Shown here: positions 27,634 through 35,122 of the stretch, in pieces
Position numbering within the stretch: the stretch's first letter is position 1
Layout of the letters: every line of letters begins with the position of its first letter
Assembly (NCBI RefSeq): GCF_024347535.1
Contig: NZ_AP025498.1
Location: 806,001 to 870,000 of the forward strand
DNA from: Vibrio kanaloae
GTDB lineage: Bacteria; Pseudomonadota; Gammaproteobacteria; Enterobacterales; Vibrionaceae
Direction of reading: 5' to 3'
DNA: 64,000 bases
The notes under the pieces: model-generated
What the model was told of the DNA's origin: nothing
The model's input: the letters and a program-made list of their open reading frames with translations, nothing else
Database searches by the model: none
Program-made: the position numbers and the translations under genes

Positions 27634-28047
27634 ATGAGTAGTCGAATCGAGAATCAACAAATAAGTGAAACGATACCAGTTCATGGATTGATATCTGGAG
27701 CTAGCATAGGAACTTGGCAGGCAGACTATCCATTGACAGCTTTAGATTTCGAGCATATCAAAAATGGTAAACCGGTAACATTTAATTGGGCTAATAGCAT
27801 TTTGTTGGCTACTGTAGGTTTTGGTTTTAATATCTTGGGTAAAGGTGCAACAACTATAGCTGGAGTAGAACAACAGATTTACATTGGAGAATGGATTGCA
27901 TTAGGTGCAGGTGTCGCTATTTCCATCGTTCTATATTTAGTAGGTTTAGCTCTGCCCAACGACAGAAAACGAGTAATGAAAGAGATCAAAGAGCACTTCA
28001 ATACGGCTCCAAAACAAAGACAAGTTGTATCGGGAGAAAACGAATGA
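27634..28047 (+). CDS. Cassette-borne two-span membrane protein, unknown function
   Basis: 137 residues. A polar N-terminus (1-50) is followed by two membrane helices at about 52-70 and 85-108, then a basic tail (NDRKRVMKEIKEHF). It is the first gene of cassette 1 and overlaps the next gene by ATGA. The pairing of a small membrane protein with a soluble partner inside one mobile cassette suggests an effector/anchor or toxin/immunity-like unit, but no family is recognised and no function is assigned. Confidence 0.72.
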   Translation: MSSRIENQQISETIPVHGLISGASIGTWQADYPLTALDFEHIKNGKPVTFNWANSILLATVGFGFNILGKGATTIAGVEQQIYIGEWIALGAGVAISIVLYLVGLALPNDRKRVMKEIKEHFNTAPKQRQVVSGENE

Positions 28048-28496
28048 CTTATACAAGAAATAATCTCCCATCTTCATATCAGCCATACGAAAAGCTAACT
28101 ATCTGTAGTAATTCATTAATAGGTGGTGGGCATTTGGTTGAATTAGCAGGAGCATTACCTTTAATTATTGGTTACGGGGAAAAACCACAGGTTTGGCTTC
28201 AAGCGATCAGTAATCCTGAAAAAATGGAGTTTGTGTCAATCGTTGAGAATTCAGTTTCAAAGTTTCCTGCTGTTGAGGTTAAAGAAATTGATGGCTCAAT
28301 AATTATCACTATTCAAGGTAAGCAAGTATTGAAAGTTCGGAATGTATCAAATAGTGAAGCTGTTGTGGAAAATATGGATCTTAGACCAATAGGTTTAAAT
28401 CTCTATGGTGATGCTAAGAACATGAATATGCCAAACGGTTCCTTTTCAGGAAATTCTATGTCTGGTGGCGGTGTTTTATTAGGCTTAGGTGGCTAG
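28044..28496 (+). CDS. Cassette-borne soluble protein with Gly-rich tail, unknown function
   Basis: 150 residues, starting at the ATG that overlaps the upstream stop after CGGGAGA; the frame is open further upstream, but that part overlaps the first cassette gene. The middle region (about 50-120) reads as beta strands (KQVLKVRNVSNSEAVVENMD). The C-terminus is glycine-rich (SGGGVLLGLGG). No signal peptide and no known catalytic motif. The stop codon lies 2 bases before the attC arm, typical for a cassette gene. Confidence 0.7.
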   Translation: MTYTRNNLPSSYQPYEKLTICSNSLIGGGHLVELAGALPLIIGYGEKPQVWLQAISNPEKMEFVSIVENSVSKFPAVEVKEIDGSIIITIQGKQVLKVRNVSNSEAVVENMDLRPIGLNLYGDAKNMNMPNGSFSGNSMSGGGVLLGLGG

Positions 28497-28498
28497 TA

Positions 28499-28605
28499 GC
28501 TCTAACAAGTCACTAAAGCAGGACTCGTAACTGTTGGCTCGGTTCCGCTTCGCTTCACTTCACATTTTAGCCAACAATTACTCGCCTCTTAGTGAGGCGT
28601 TAGCC
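28499..28605 (+). repeat. attC recombination site of cassette 1
   Basis: An imperfect palindrome of 107 bases. R'' is GCTCTAAC and L'' TCACTAAAG at the left; L' is CTTAGTGA and R' GTTAGCC at the right; TCACTAA pairs with TTAGTGA. An inner stem pairs GTAACTGTTGGCT (28527-28539) with AGCCAACAATTAC with one mismatch. This two-box architecture is that of Vibrio integron attC sites. Crossover is expected at G28599|T28600. Confidence 0.82.
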
Positions 28606-29527
28606 TTTTTCCTCACATGGATTTCATTTGTGACGTCAGTTTTCAAATACACACAATATAGACCTGATTTCTTTGATAATTTCTTTTTAAAATTATCTAG
28701 ATTTGGTGAATTCAACGACCCATTTGAAATGGTTATGGGCAATTACCTAAGTTCTGTTGATAAAGAAGAACATGATTTAATAATGTCACTTTCTAGTACA
28801 TTATCTGATGGGGCTGCGTATTACGATATGGCTTGGGACGCGCAAGCTGGTGTCAGGGCAAGCGTTGGAGTGTTATGTTTCGCTTCAGATGAAAGCAATC
28901 TTTTGATGTGGGCGCACTACGCTAACAATCATGAAGGTATATGTATAGAGCTTGATAAGACTGCTGAGTTTTTTACCGGAAAATATAAGAATGCCACCAA
29001 TTTTTTTTGGGAAAAAATGGATGACCACTACCAAAATATAGGTGAATTACGAAAAGTTAAATATACACTTGAGCGTCCAACTTACATTGAGCCAAGCGAG
29101 CTTGAATACGATACCGAGTCATGGTTTGTTAAATCCCCAGAGTGGGAATACGAGCAAGAGCATCGCTTGTTATTGCCTATTGATTTAGCTACGGCTCCTC
29201 CGAAGTCAGATATGTATTTCTATGCTCTAGAGCCGCAAATGATAAAATCAATAGTATTAGGCTGCCAAATGCCTGTGGCTACAAAAAAAGAGGTTTATGA
29301 AAAGTGTAGAAACCTTGGCATAAAAGTTCGTGAAGCATATGTCCATTCTCATCAATTTAAACTTGATATTGTTGATTACGATGAAAAAAATCATAGTAAG
29401 TACATAAATATGTACAGCTTAAATAGAAAGACTCGCTAATACAGAAGGCTAACTAATAAGGGTTAAAGTGTTGCGCAGCTAACACTAAATCCCGAGTGTT
29501 GAACAAGCCCGAAGCCACCTTATTAAG
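28600..29527 (+). mobile_element. Integron gene cassette 2 (DUF2971 gene plus degenerate attC)
   Basis: It begins with TTAGCC at 28600. GGCTAAC at 29447-29453, 7 bases after the gene's stop, is the exact complement of its own 5' core GTTAGCC, as expected for the R'' arm of a cassette. The right boundary is placed at G29527 by pairing of TAATAAGG with CCTTATTA. Confidence 0.62.
28630..29439 (+). CDS. DUF2971-family protein in cassette 2
   Basis: About 269 residues from a GTG at 28630 (MTSVFKYTQYRPDFF); the open frame extends upstream through the attC of cassette 1, so earlier starts are unlikely. DUF2971 hallmarks: the KYTQYRPDFFDN start, LSRFGEFNDPFEM, VGVLCFASDESNLLMWAHYANNH (in parts: CFA and LLMWAHYA), and W-x-YEQEHRLLLP. 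The family is common in bacterial accessory regions, and its biochemical role is not established to my knowledge. No strong ribosome binding site, as in many cassettes. Confidence 0.8.
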   Translation: MTSVFKYTQYRPDFFDNFFLKLSRFGEFNDPFEMVMGNYLSSVDKEEHDLIMSLSSTLSDGAAYYDMAWDAQAGVRASVGVLCFASDESNLLMWAHYANNHEGICIELDKTAEFFTGKYKNATNFFWEKMDDHYQNIGELRKVKYTLERPTYIEPSELEYDTESWFVKSPEWEYEQEHRLLLPIDLATAPPKSDMYFYALEPQMIKSIVLGCQMPVATKKEVYEKCRNLGIKVREAYVHSHQFKLDIVDYDEKNHSKYINMYSLNRKTR

Positions 29528-29533
29528 TAAATT
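29447..29533 (+). repeat. Degenerate attC-like site of cassette 2
   Basis: The R'' arm GGCTAAC with L'' TAATAAGG at the left; L' CCTTATTA at 29518-29525 and a weak R', GTAAATT, at the right. AGTGTT/AACACT and GGG/CCC form inner stems. The R' core has GTA where GTT is required, and the spacers are short, so the site may be inactive or the end of the array. Confidence 0.45.
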
Positions 29534-30085
29534 GTACGATTTAGTTTGAAGAGCACCACGCACGCCATCTGATGCTGACAGCAAGGGCAGACTCGTATTG
29601 CTTTGCTCCGTATCATCTTCATTAAAGGCGGCATGAGATAAAACAAGTTCAGCAACAGCAGTTGAATATGACTCCTTATGGCATGAGTGTAGTGGTATGG
29701 TGAAACTGGTCACAGCATTAGGTTCTGCTATACCCCAAGTAATCCGTTAAACGCTAATTTAGTAATCCATACAACTCATTTCTGTCCAGAAATGCGTTTG
29801 AGATAACTGATTAATTACGAAGAGCGAATCTTGGTTTCAATTCCAAAAAATATCAACTTGTCAATTTTCAACATAAAGAGCCGCTTTTTTGCAGCTCTTT
29901 ATTTTCATAAGGTTTATTAAATGGCTACACAATGGCGGCAGGGATATTACAGAGTCTATTGTGGAAATATAGCTTCCCATAATTTGAGAAGTAACCCTAA
30001 ATGACTTATATATTGACATAGCAGATGTACATGTAAGCTGAAATTCGCGGTATGATTGGATAAACAATTAGTTGCGTAGGTAGTT
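29534..30085. other. Non-coding stretch after cassette 2
   Basis: 552 bases. A minus-strand open frame (29453-29713) overlaps the attC and has no ribosome binding site, so I do not call it. GTTAAACGCT at 29746-29755 recurs at 30771-30780, flanking the next gene. A terminator-like hairpin lies at 29875-29900. Confidence 0.4.
29875..29900. terminator. Terminator-like hairpin, copy of the guaC-type terminator
   Basis: AAAGAGCCGC/GCAGCTCTTT (one C/A mismatch), loop TTTTTT. It has no gene directly upstream on the plus strand for 430 bases, so it may be a leftover from a rearrangement at the guaC/GST junction. Confidence 0.6.
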
Positions 30086-30736
30086 ATGTTCTCAGATAGT
30101 TTAATCAACAGTATTGTAAATAATGACGTATCTCTTTGGGTATTGGTTACTATAGTTACCATCACAGTGATTAAAAGCCATAAAGAGATCCTCCAAACTT
30201 TTACTGACTTTAAAGCGAATAAGTTTAAAAAATTAGAAAATGCAATTGCATGTGAGTGGGTCAGTGAGGATAAGAAGGAAATTCTTAAAGCTGAATTAGA
30301 ACAGTTGCATATAGCTGAAGCTAGTGGGATTAAATGTTCCGTAGAGTTACGAAACGAGCTTTTAGATGTTTATAGAAGAAGTATAAGAGGTATACGTTTA
30401 GCTCATTTTCAACGAGCGGCTGGACTAACTAAGATAGAAAACGGGAATCTGACTTCAGGAGTCAGTACCTTGGAAAAGTATTGGTACTATATAGAGCTAG
30501 TTACAGCTACTTGTTTATGGGTTCTAACTATTCCTGTCATTTGTTTTTCTATATATGCAACGTTGTATCATGGGGTGGAGTTTCCAGCCAGTATCTTCTT
30601 GTTTCTTCCTGTAGCCGGCATTCTAGCGTATGACGGTGCAAAAATTATATCTTTGAATCATGTGCTTACTGAATATCAAAGTCTTCAGAAACAAACCATG
30701 TCCAAGGATATGAAAACTGTCGATTTGGATTTTTGA
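30086..30736 (+). CDS. Two-span membrane protein, unknown function
   Basis: 216 residues. A first hydrophobic segment (about 14-32, VSLWVLVTIVTITVI) is followed by a long charged, probably helical cytosolic region (35-130, KANKFKKLENAI and EDKKEILKAELEQLH), then two helices at about 138-160 and 168-190. It is a single gene between two repeated terminators. Not recognised. It could be a membrane-bound accessory or defence-type protein, but nothing in the sequence shows this. Confidence 0.7.
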   Translation: MFSDSLINSIVNNDVSLWVLVTIVTITVIKSHKEILQTFTDFKANKFKKLENAIACEWVSEDKKEILKAELEQLHIAEASGIKCSVELRNELLDVYRRSIRGIRLAHFQRAAGLTKIENGNLTSGVSTLEKYWYYIELVTATCLWVLTIPVICFSIYATLYHGVEFPASIFLFLPVAGILAYDGAKIISLNHVLTEYQSLQKQTMSKDMKTVDLDF

Positions 30737-30788
30737 CACTTACCTTGCTAGAGCCACTTAAGTTGTACAAGTTAAACGCTTTAAGCAG

Positions 30789-30814
30789 AAAGAGCCGCTT
30801 TTTAGCGGCTCTTT
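30789..30814. terminator. Bidirectional terminator between the membrane gene and the GST gene
   Basis: A perfect stem AAAGAGCCGC/GCGGCTCTTT with loop TTTTTA, T-rich both ways, lies between convergent genes. Confidence 0.85.
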
Positions 30815-30863
30815 ATGTTTGATTTTTAGCTATCACTCAGCAGAACGTTAACTTTCAAATTTT

Positions 30864-31538
30864 TTACTGCGCATAATTCGAAGGAAACAGTGCTCGTTTC
30901 GCTTCTTCATCACGTTCGGTTTTAAACTCAACGTCTTTACCAGTTTCGCGGGCGCGCAGGGCGGCTGGGCGAGTGTTGATTGCGTTAAACCAGCGCTTCA
31001 AATTCGGGTAAGGTTCTAAGCCTTCTTCACCAAGCACGACAGGTGCTTTATCAATCCAACCCCATGCGGCGACATCGACAATGGTGTACTCATTTCCGAC
31101 GATAAATTCACGACCTTCCATATGCTTTTCTAACACTTCGTAGTGACGTTGTGCTTCACGTAGATAACGGTTCACAGCGTAGTCTAGGCCTGCTGGCGCA
31201 GCATGGCGGAAGTGTACCGATTGGCCAGAGTATGGACCAAGACCGCTCGCGATGAACATCATCCAAGATAGAAGTTCTGCTCTGTCTTCTGGTTGTCCCG
31301 CTAGCTTGCCAGTTTTCTCTGATAGGTAAAGAAGGATAGCGTTCGAATCGAATACACGTTGCCCATCGTCTTCAATCGCTGGCGTTTTACCGTTCGGGTT
31401 AATCAAACGATATTCTGGCGTATGTTGCTCGCCCTTTAAGGTATCAACAGGAACCAGTTCAAAATCTAGGCCTGTCTCTTCTAGAAACAGAGCGATCTTC
31501 ATTGGGTTGGGTGTTTGGTGAAAATAGAACTTAAGCAT
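30864..31538 (-). CDS. Glutathione S-transferase family protein (Nu-class, YfcG-like)
   Basis: 224 residues from the ATG at 31538, preceded by AAGGAG with 7-base spacing. An N-terminal thioredoxin-like domain (1-80) begins LKFYFHQTPNPMKIALFLEE, where the TPN motif replaces the usual catalytic Tyr/Ser/Cys as in YfcG and YghU, which reduce disulfides using glutathione. NPNGKTPAIEDDG and DSNAILLYL bind glutathione. The C-terminal domain is all-helical. A perfect palindrome at 31578-31593 suggests TetR-family control. Confidence 0.88.
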   Translation of the reverse strand: MLKFYFHQTPNPMKIALFLEETGLDFELVPVDTLKGEQHTPEYRLINPNGKTPAIEDDGQRVFDSNAILLYLSEKTGKLAGQPEDRAELLSWMMFIASGLGPYSGQSVHFRHAAPAGLDYAVNRYLREAQRHYEVLEKHMEGREFIVGNEYTIVDVAAWGWIDKAPVVLGEEGLEPYPNLKRWFNAINTRPAALRARETGKDVEFKTERDEEAKRALFPSNYAQ

Positions 31539-31577
31539 GGGGTAACTCCTTGTATTGGTCATTCATTAAAACATCAC

Positions 31578-31593
31578 TTGAACGATCGTTCAA
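31578..31593 (-). promoter_or_regulatory. TetR-type operator palindrome TTGAACGATCGTTCAA
   Basis: A 16-base perfect palindrome 40 bases upstream of the GST start, in promoter position. The form TGAACGATCGTTCA is typical of operators bound by TetR-family repressors of redox or electrophile genes. No TetR gene lies nearby. Confidence 0.6.
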
Positions 31594-32022
31594 TAATTGA
31601 TTTTGAATTTTCTGTGAATTCATTGATTTGATACCAAGCTCTGTGCCTTTTGAACTTGGTTGAGCAAGCGTGAATGAGCGCCGACTTGTAGAGCGATAGC
31701 GTTTTAAGTCGCTGAAATAATAAACATAAAATTCATATTTAGATTCGGAGCTGAGCTTCTTAACTTACGGATTTAGATGGAATAGGCATGTGGGGATTTG
31801 AAGTTAGATATTCCAAAGTCATTAAGGGATCTACTCATAGCTCGAAGCTATCTGGATATTTGAGCTTACTCTGGCGCATAAAATCGTGATCTGCAGCCAC
31901 ATCCTATGCAACAAATGAATATTAACCTTGGAGAGTAAGGTTTGGTTCACGGTTTTTTAATCTTGGCGGCTTACATTGGTGAGCAAATCTGATGTGAACA
32001 CTTAACGACACAGGATCTTTCC
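31594..32022. other. Intergenic region between GST and the YdcF-like gene
   Basis: About 430 bases between divergent genes. No gene or clear structure seen; AGGATC at 32011-32016 is the ribosome binding site of the next gene. Confidence 0.4.
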
Positions 32023-33120
32023 ATGAAAAAGAACATTATCGCCCTCGCTCTTGGTGGCATGCTCGCTTTTGGCGCAACACCTTATTCTTTTGCTGCTAAC
32101 GATGGCGCAGTACAGGCTTCAGCGGATTACGCGCAGTTGGTGACTAAGCGACAAGTTGTCGACCAATTACTTCTTGATGCGTTGCAGGCGTTTAAGTCTC
32201 CGGCAAGAATTTCTCACGCGGGCTTCACGGCTAAAATGCCAAGCAACATGGAAATTGTGACTAACCGATTGTTAGAAGCGTACCAGCTAGAACCTTACCG
32301 TACTGACTTGTTGATCTCGGCAGCGAACGCTCAGATCTACAACAAGAACGCAGAGCGCGCTATTGAGTTGTTTGAACAAGCACTGACGGTTGCGCCAGAC
32401 GATGTCGACCTTCATGCGTATCTAGCGGTTTGGCAGCGATTTGATGGCAATGAAAGTGAATCGAATAAGCACATGCAGAAGTTGGAAAACCTGAACAAAG
32501 GTAAAGCAGAAGACATCAAACGTATTTTTGCAACGGTCGACCGCGTGTTAGAAACACCTCTTAAAGAGTCTGCGGATAAGGGACTGTTGAGCGACCACGG
32601 TGCCATCGTCACTTTGGGTTACGCGCTTAACCCTGATGGTTCTATGCATGAGATTTTGATTGAACGTCTTGAAACGACACTGGCAATGTCCAAAGCCAAC
32701 CCGGATGCGATGATTGTATTAACGGGTGGCGTGCCTAAGAATCACAAGACAGAAGGCAAGTTGATGGCGAATTGGCTTATCTCGAAAGGGGTGAGTAAAG
32801 ACCGCATCATTGAAGAGAACTACGCGACTAGCACGGTAGGTAATGCCTTGTTCAGTAGCTATGCGCTTGCTCGCCATAATATTAAACATGCGACCATTAT
32901 TAGCTCGGCGAGCCATGTTCGCCGTGGTCAAACCTTGTTTGAAATTGCGAGTTGGCAAACTGGTCCTCAAGGCATTACCTTCGATACGGTTTCTTACCCA
33001 GACAAGCCGCTAGAAAGTCTTAAGAAAGCGAGCAGTGGTGAGCTATTAGGTATATACCGTGATGCTCTAAGAACTTATGGCATGTGGAGCTACCGTTCTT
33101 ACCCACTGGAATCTCGTTAA
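32023..33120 (+). CDS. YdcF/ElyC-family (DUF218) protein with TPR-like N-terminus
   Basis: 365 residues. A signal peptide (1-25, cleaved near SFAA) makes it periplasmic. Residues about 70-150 form TPR-like helices (LLEAYQLEPYRTDLLISAANAQIYN, in parts). The DUF218 domain (about 190-340) has GAIVTLGYAL, IVLTGGVPKN, KDRIIEENYATST and ISSASHVRRG. DUF218 proteins (YdcF, SanA, ElyC) are linked to envelope functions, but their chemistry is poorly known. AGGATC gives the start. Monocistronic. Confidence 0.83.
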   Translation: MKKNIIALALGGMLAFGATPYSFAANDGAVQASADYAQLVTKRQVVDQLLLDALQAFKSPARISHAGFTAKMPSNMEIVTNRLLEAYQLEPYRTDLLISAANAQIYNKNAERAIELFEQALTVAPDDVDLHAYLAVWQRFDGNESESNKHMQKLENLNKGKAEDIKRIFATVDRVLETPLKESADKGLLSDHGAIVTLGYALNPDGSMHEILIERLETTLAMSKANPDAMIVLTGGVPKNHKTEGKLMANWLISKGVSKDRIIEENYATSTVGNALFSSYALARHNIKHATIISSASHVRRGQTLFEIASWQTGPQGITFDTVSYPDKPLESLKKASSGELLGIYRDALRTYGMWSYRSYPLESR

Positions 33121-33249
33121 GCCAAGCATTGTTTGCGTTTGGGAAAAGTGCGGTTCGCGTTAAACCAAAGCGTCACTTGTTAGTACAATCGAGCACAGCT
33201 AGATGATATGCTGTGCTCCTATTTAATTTAGTGTTTCAAAGGCAAAAAA

Positions 33250-33501
33250 ATGAACCCGATTTTAGCAATGTTGAAAGAGAACAATATTAGCGACGAGCAG
33301 ATCAGTGAGCTATTCAAAACGCTGACAGAGAACCCTCTTGCAGCAATGGCGACAATCAGCCAACTTGGTTTACCACAAGATAAGCTTCAAATGCTGATGG
33401 GTCAGGTAATGCAAAACCCTGCGCTAATCAAAGAAGCAGTTGAAGAGCTTGGCCTAGATTTTTCTAAGGTTGAAGCGGCTAAAGAGCAACTTCAAAAATA
33501 A
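33250..33501 (+). CDS. DUF2999 family small protein
   Basis: 83 residues, helical, cytosolic. It matches the short family seen in Vibrio and relatives that begins MNPILAMLKENNIS and repeats helix motifs such as ENPLAAMATISQLG and QNPALIKEAVEELG. AAGG lies 8 bases before the ATG. No function known. It has its own terminator. Confidence 0.8.
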   Translation: MNPILAMLKENNISDEQISELFKTLTENPLAAMATISQLGLPQDKLQMLMGQVMQNPALIKEAVEELGLDFSKVEAAKEQLQK

Positions 33502-33548
33502 GTGAGTTTGATTGAGCTGATATCGTCTTAGCTTAATCCACATTCAAT

Positions 33549-33596
33549 AAAAAGGTCGTTTAAGTTCAGCAACAGGCTGTTTTAACGGCCTTTTTT
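33549..33596 (+). terminator. Terminator after the DUF2999 gene
   Basis: The outer stem AAAAAGGTCGTT/AACGGCCTTTTT (GU allowed) with an inner CAGC/GCTG is followed by Ts. Confidence 0.75.
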
Positions 33597-33923
33597 GATC
33601 TTGGGGGCGATTATTAACTTCGATCAAGTTGCTTTCAATCCCAGCCTCCCATTTTCTACTCAACGACTATTTGAACATAATTGACAGTACTCTTGCCAAA
33701 TATGCATTGCTACTGACAAATTGCTTACTAGACTTAATTAATCTGTGTGCGACCTGATATGTGCACCTTGATGAACAGAGTTTTTGGATGAAGAAAGCCC
33801 TCAATAATAGGGCTAACCGATTTTGGCCATAAGCGCGGTTTATCTATGAGTCACATTAAGGAAATGAATAAGAGGGCAACAAACTAAGCCCTTTATTGAG
33901 CAGTGATTTATAGGAAGCTAGTT
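33597..33923. other. Upstream region of the DUF4382 lipoprotein gene
   Basis: 327 bases. A short hairpin AGCCCT-CAATAAT-AGGGCT lies near 33798-33816; CTCAATAA near 33802 can instead pair with TTATTGAG near 33893, so the leader could fold in two ways. No known riboswitch was recognised. Confidence 0.35.
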
Positions 33924-34949
33924 ATGAAGTATTTAAAAGAAACCGCTTTAGTGAGCCTTGTGTTGGCAGGGCTTGTTGGTTGTGGTGGTGATTCAGGTTC
34001 ATCAAGCAGCACGACTCCCATTACCTTGAGCGTGAGTGATGCGCCCATTGATGATGTTAAAGACGTCACTGTGACATTCAGTAAGGTCGCTTTACTTCCT
34101 CAAGGGGGAGGTTCGCCTCTGATTTATGATGTGTATAAAATGGACGAAAACGGCGACTACGTTGATGAAAATGGCGATCCATTGCCAGATGGTGAGGACC
34201 CTATTCCTTTAAGTGTGAATTTGTTGGATTACCAAGGCAGCGATGCGCTTCCTTTGATTGAAAATGAGGTCATTCCGGTAGGCAGCTATAAGTTGTGTGT
34301 GTTTGCGAATGATGGCGATCATCCAACAGATCCATCTTACGTGGTAGAAAATGATGATACGAATCATGAGTTAACGGTGAAAGGTGAAGGTGCGTGTCCG
34401 CAAGGTGTGGGTAAAGAAGATAACGCTGGCGTACTTTACTTTAATAACTCATTTAATGTGAACCAACAAAGCAACGATTTTGTTGTCGAGTTCGACCTTC
34501 GACGTGGCCTAAAGAACAGTTCGACTTTCCCTGATTACACCATTCAAAGAACGTCTGTAAGCCTTATCAATACGGTTGAGACAGGAAACATTGAAGGCAC
34601 TGTTGAACTTTCTACTTATGACACTTGTAACGGTGGTGATAATACCTTTGTTCAGGCAGTCTACTTGTATGAAGGTAATGTTGAACAAGCTGACATGGCT
34701 CCGATTGGCGGCAGTGATGAAGTGAAACCGATTACTTCAGCATCAGTGACAATCAATCAAGCACAGACCAACTATGAGTTTTCCCTTGGTTTCATCGACC
34801 CAGGTACTTACTCATTGGGTTATACCTGTACTGCGCAGTTCGACAGTGATGAAGACAATGCAGATCCGGTTGCTGATGGTTTTGAAATCTATGATGTTCA
34901 AAATAGTGTTCAGGTATTGGTTGGTCAAGACAGCCAAGTGTCATTCTAA
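33924..34949 (+). CDS. DUF4382 domain lipoprotein
   Basis: 341 residues from the ATG at 33924, with AGGAAG 6 bases before. The lipobox LVGC (cleavage before the cysteine near residue 20) is followed by a Gly/Ser linker. The DUF4382 domain starts ITLSVSDAPIDDVKDVTVTFSKV, in the usual register. The rest is acidic and beta-rich with a second region (GNIEGTVELSTYDTC). It is anchored in a membrane, probably the outer leaflet or periplasmic face. Function unknown; some homologues look like carbohydrate- or adhesion-type domains. Confidence 0.82.
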   Translation: MKYLKETALVSLVLAGLVGCGGDSGSSSSTTPITLSVSDAPIDDVKDVTVTFSKVALLPQGGGSPLIYDVYKMDENGDYVDENGDPLPDGEDPIPLSVNLLDYQGSDALPLIENEVIPVGSYKLCVFANDGDHPTDPSYVVENDDTNHELTVKGEGACPQGVGKEDNAGVLYFNNSFNVNQQSNDFVVEFDLRRGLKNSSTFPDYTIQRTSVSLINTVETGNIEGTVELSTYDTCNGGDNTFVQAVYLYEGNVEQADMAPIGGSDEVKPITSASVTINQAQTNYEFSLGFIDPGTYSLGYTCTAQFDSDEDNADPVADGFEIYDVQNSVQVLVGQDSQVSF

Positions 34950-34976
34950 CCTATATGTGAATTATGCTTTTTAATC

Positions 34977-35006
34977 AAAACGGCCTCTCATTTGGAGGCC
35001 GTTTTT
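34977..35006 (+). terminator. Terminator after the DUF4382 gene
   Basis: AAAACGGCCTC/GAGGCCGTTTT stem followed by T. Confidence 0.8.
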
Positions 35007-35122
35007 GATCATGTCACCTAGCTAGCATGAATTTGATGCGCATTGAGTGTGACTCTAGGGAAGTGATAATGTAACTTTGTATCTCTTACTATAACCTAGC
35101 GAAATGTACTCTGGCGTTGATT

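Larger units (their letters stand above)
27597..28599 (+). mobile_element. Integron gene cassette 1 (two genes plus attC)
   Basis: The segment starts in the core G|TTAGAGC at 27596 and ends at the G of GTTAGCC at 28599. The R'' arm of its attC, GCTCTAAC (28499-28506), is the exact complement of GTTAGAGC at its own 5' end. That is what a free circular cassette requires, because its R' core forms by joining the two ends. The length, 1003 bases, is normal. No integrase is in the window. Confidence 0.75.

Noticed and set aside
27891..28043. Upstream extension of the second cassette gene
   Set aside because: It lies wholly inside the first cassette gene in another frame; the ATG at 28044 has a ribosome binding site and the usual ATGA overlap.
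29453..29713. Minus-strand open frame of 86 codons after cassette 2
   Set aside because: It overlaps the attC-like site, lacks a ribosome binding site, and its translation resembles no protein I know; probably a chance frame.
30086..30780. Third integron cassette around the two-span membrane gene
   Set aside because: GTTAAACGCT flanks it, but no arm complementary to its own start (GTTTAAC) is found near 30740-30780, so the key self-match seen for cassettes 1 and 2 is missing.
24660..30814. CRISPR array or prophage in the accessory island
   Set aside because: No regularly spaced repeats, no cas genes, no phage structural or integrase genes.
33780..33923. Possible c-di-GMP or other riboswitch before the DUF4382 gene
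   Set aside because: Only short alternative hairpins are seen; conserved blocks of known riboswitch classes are missing.
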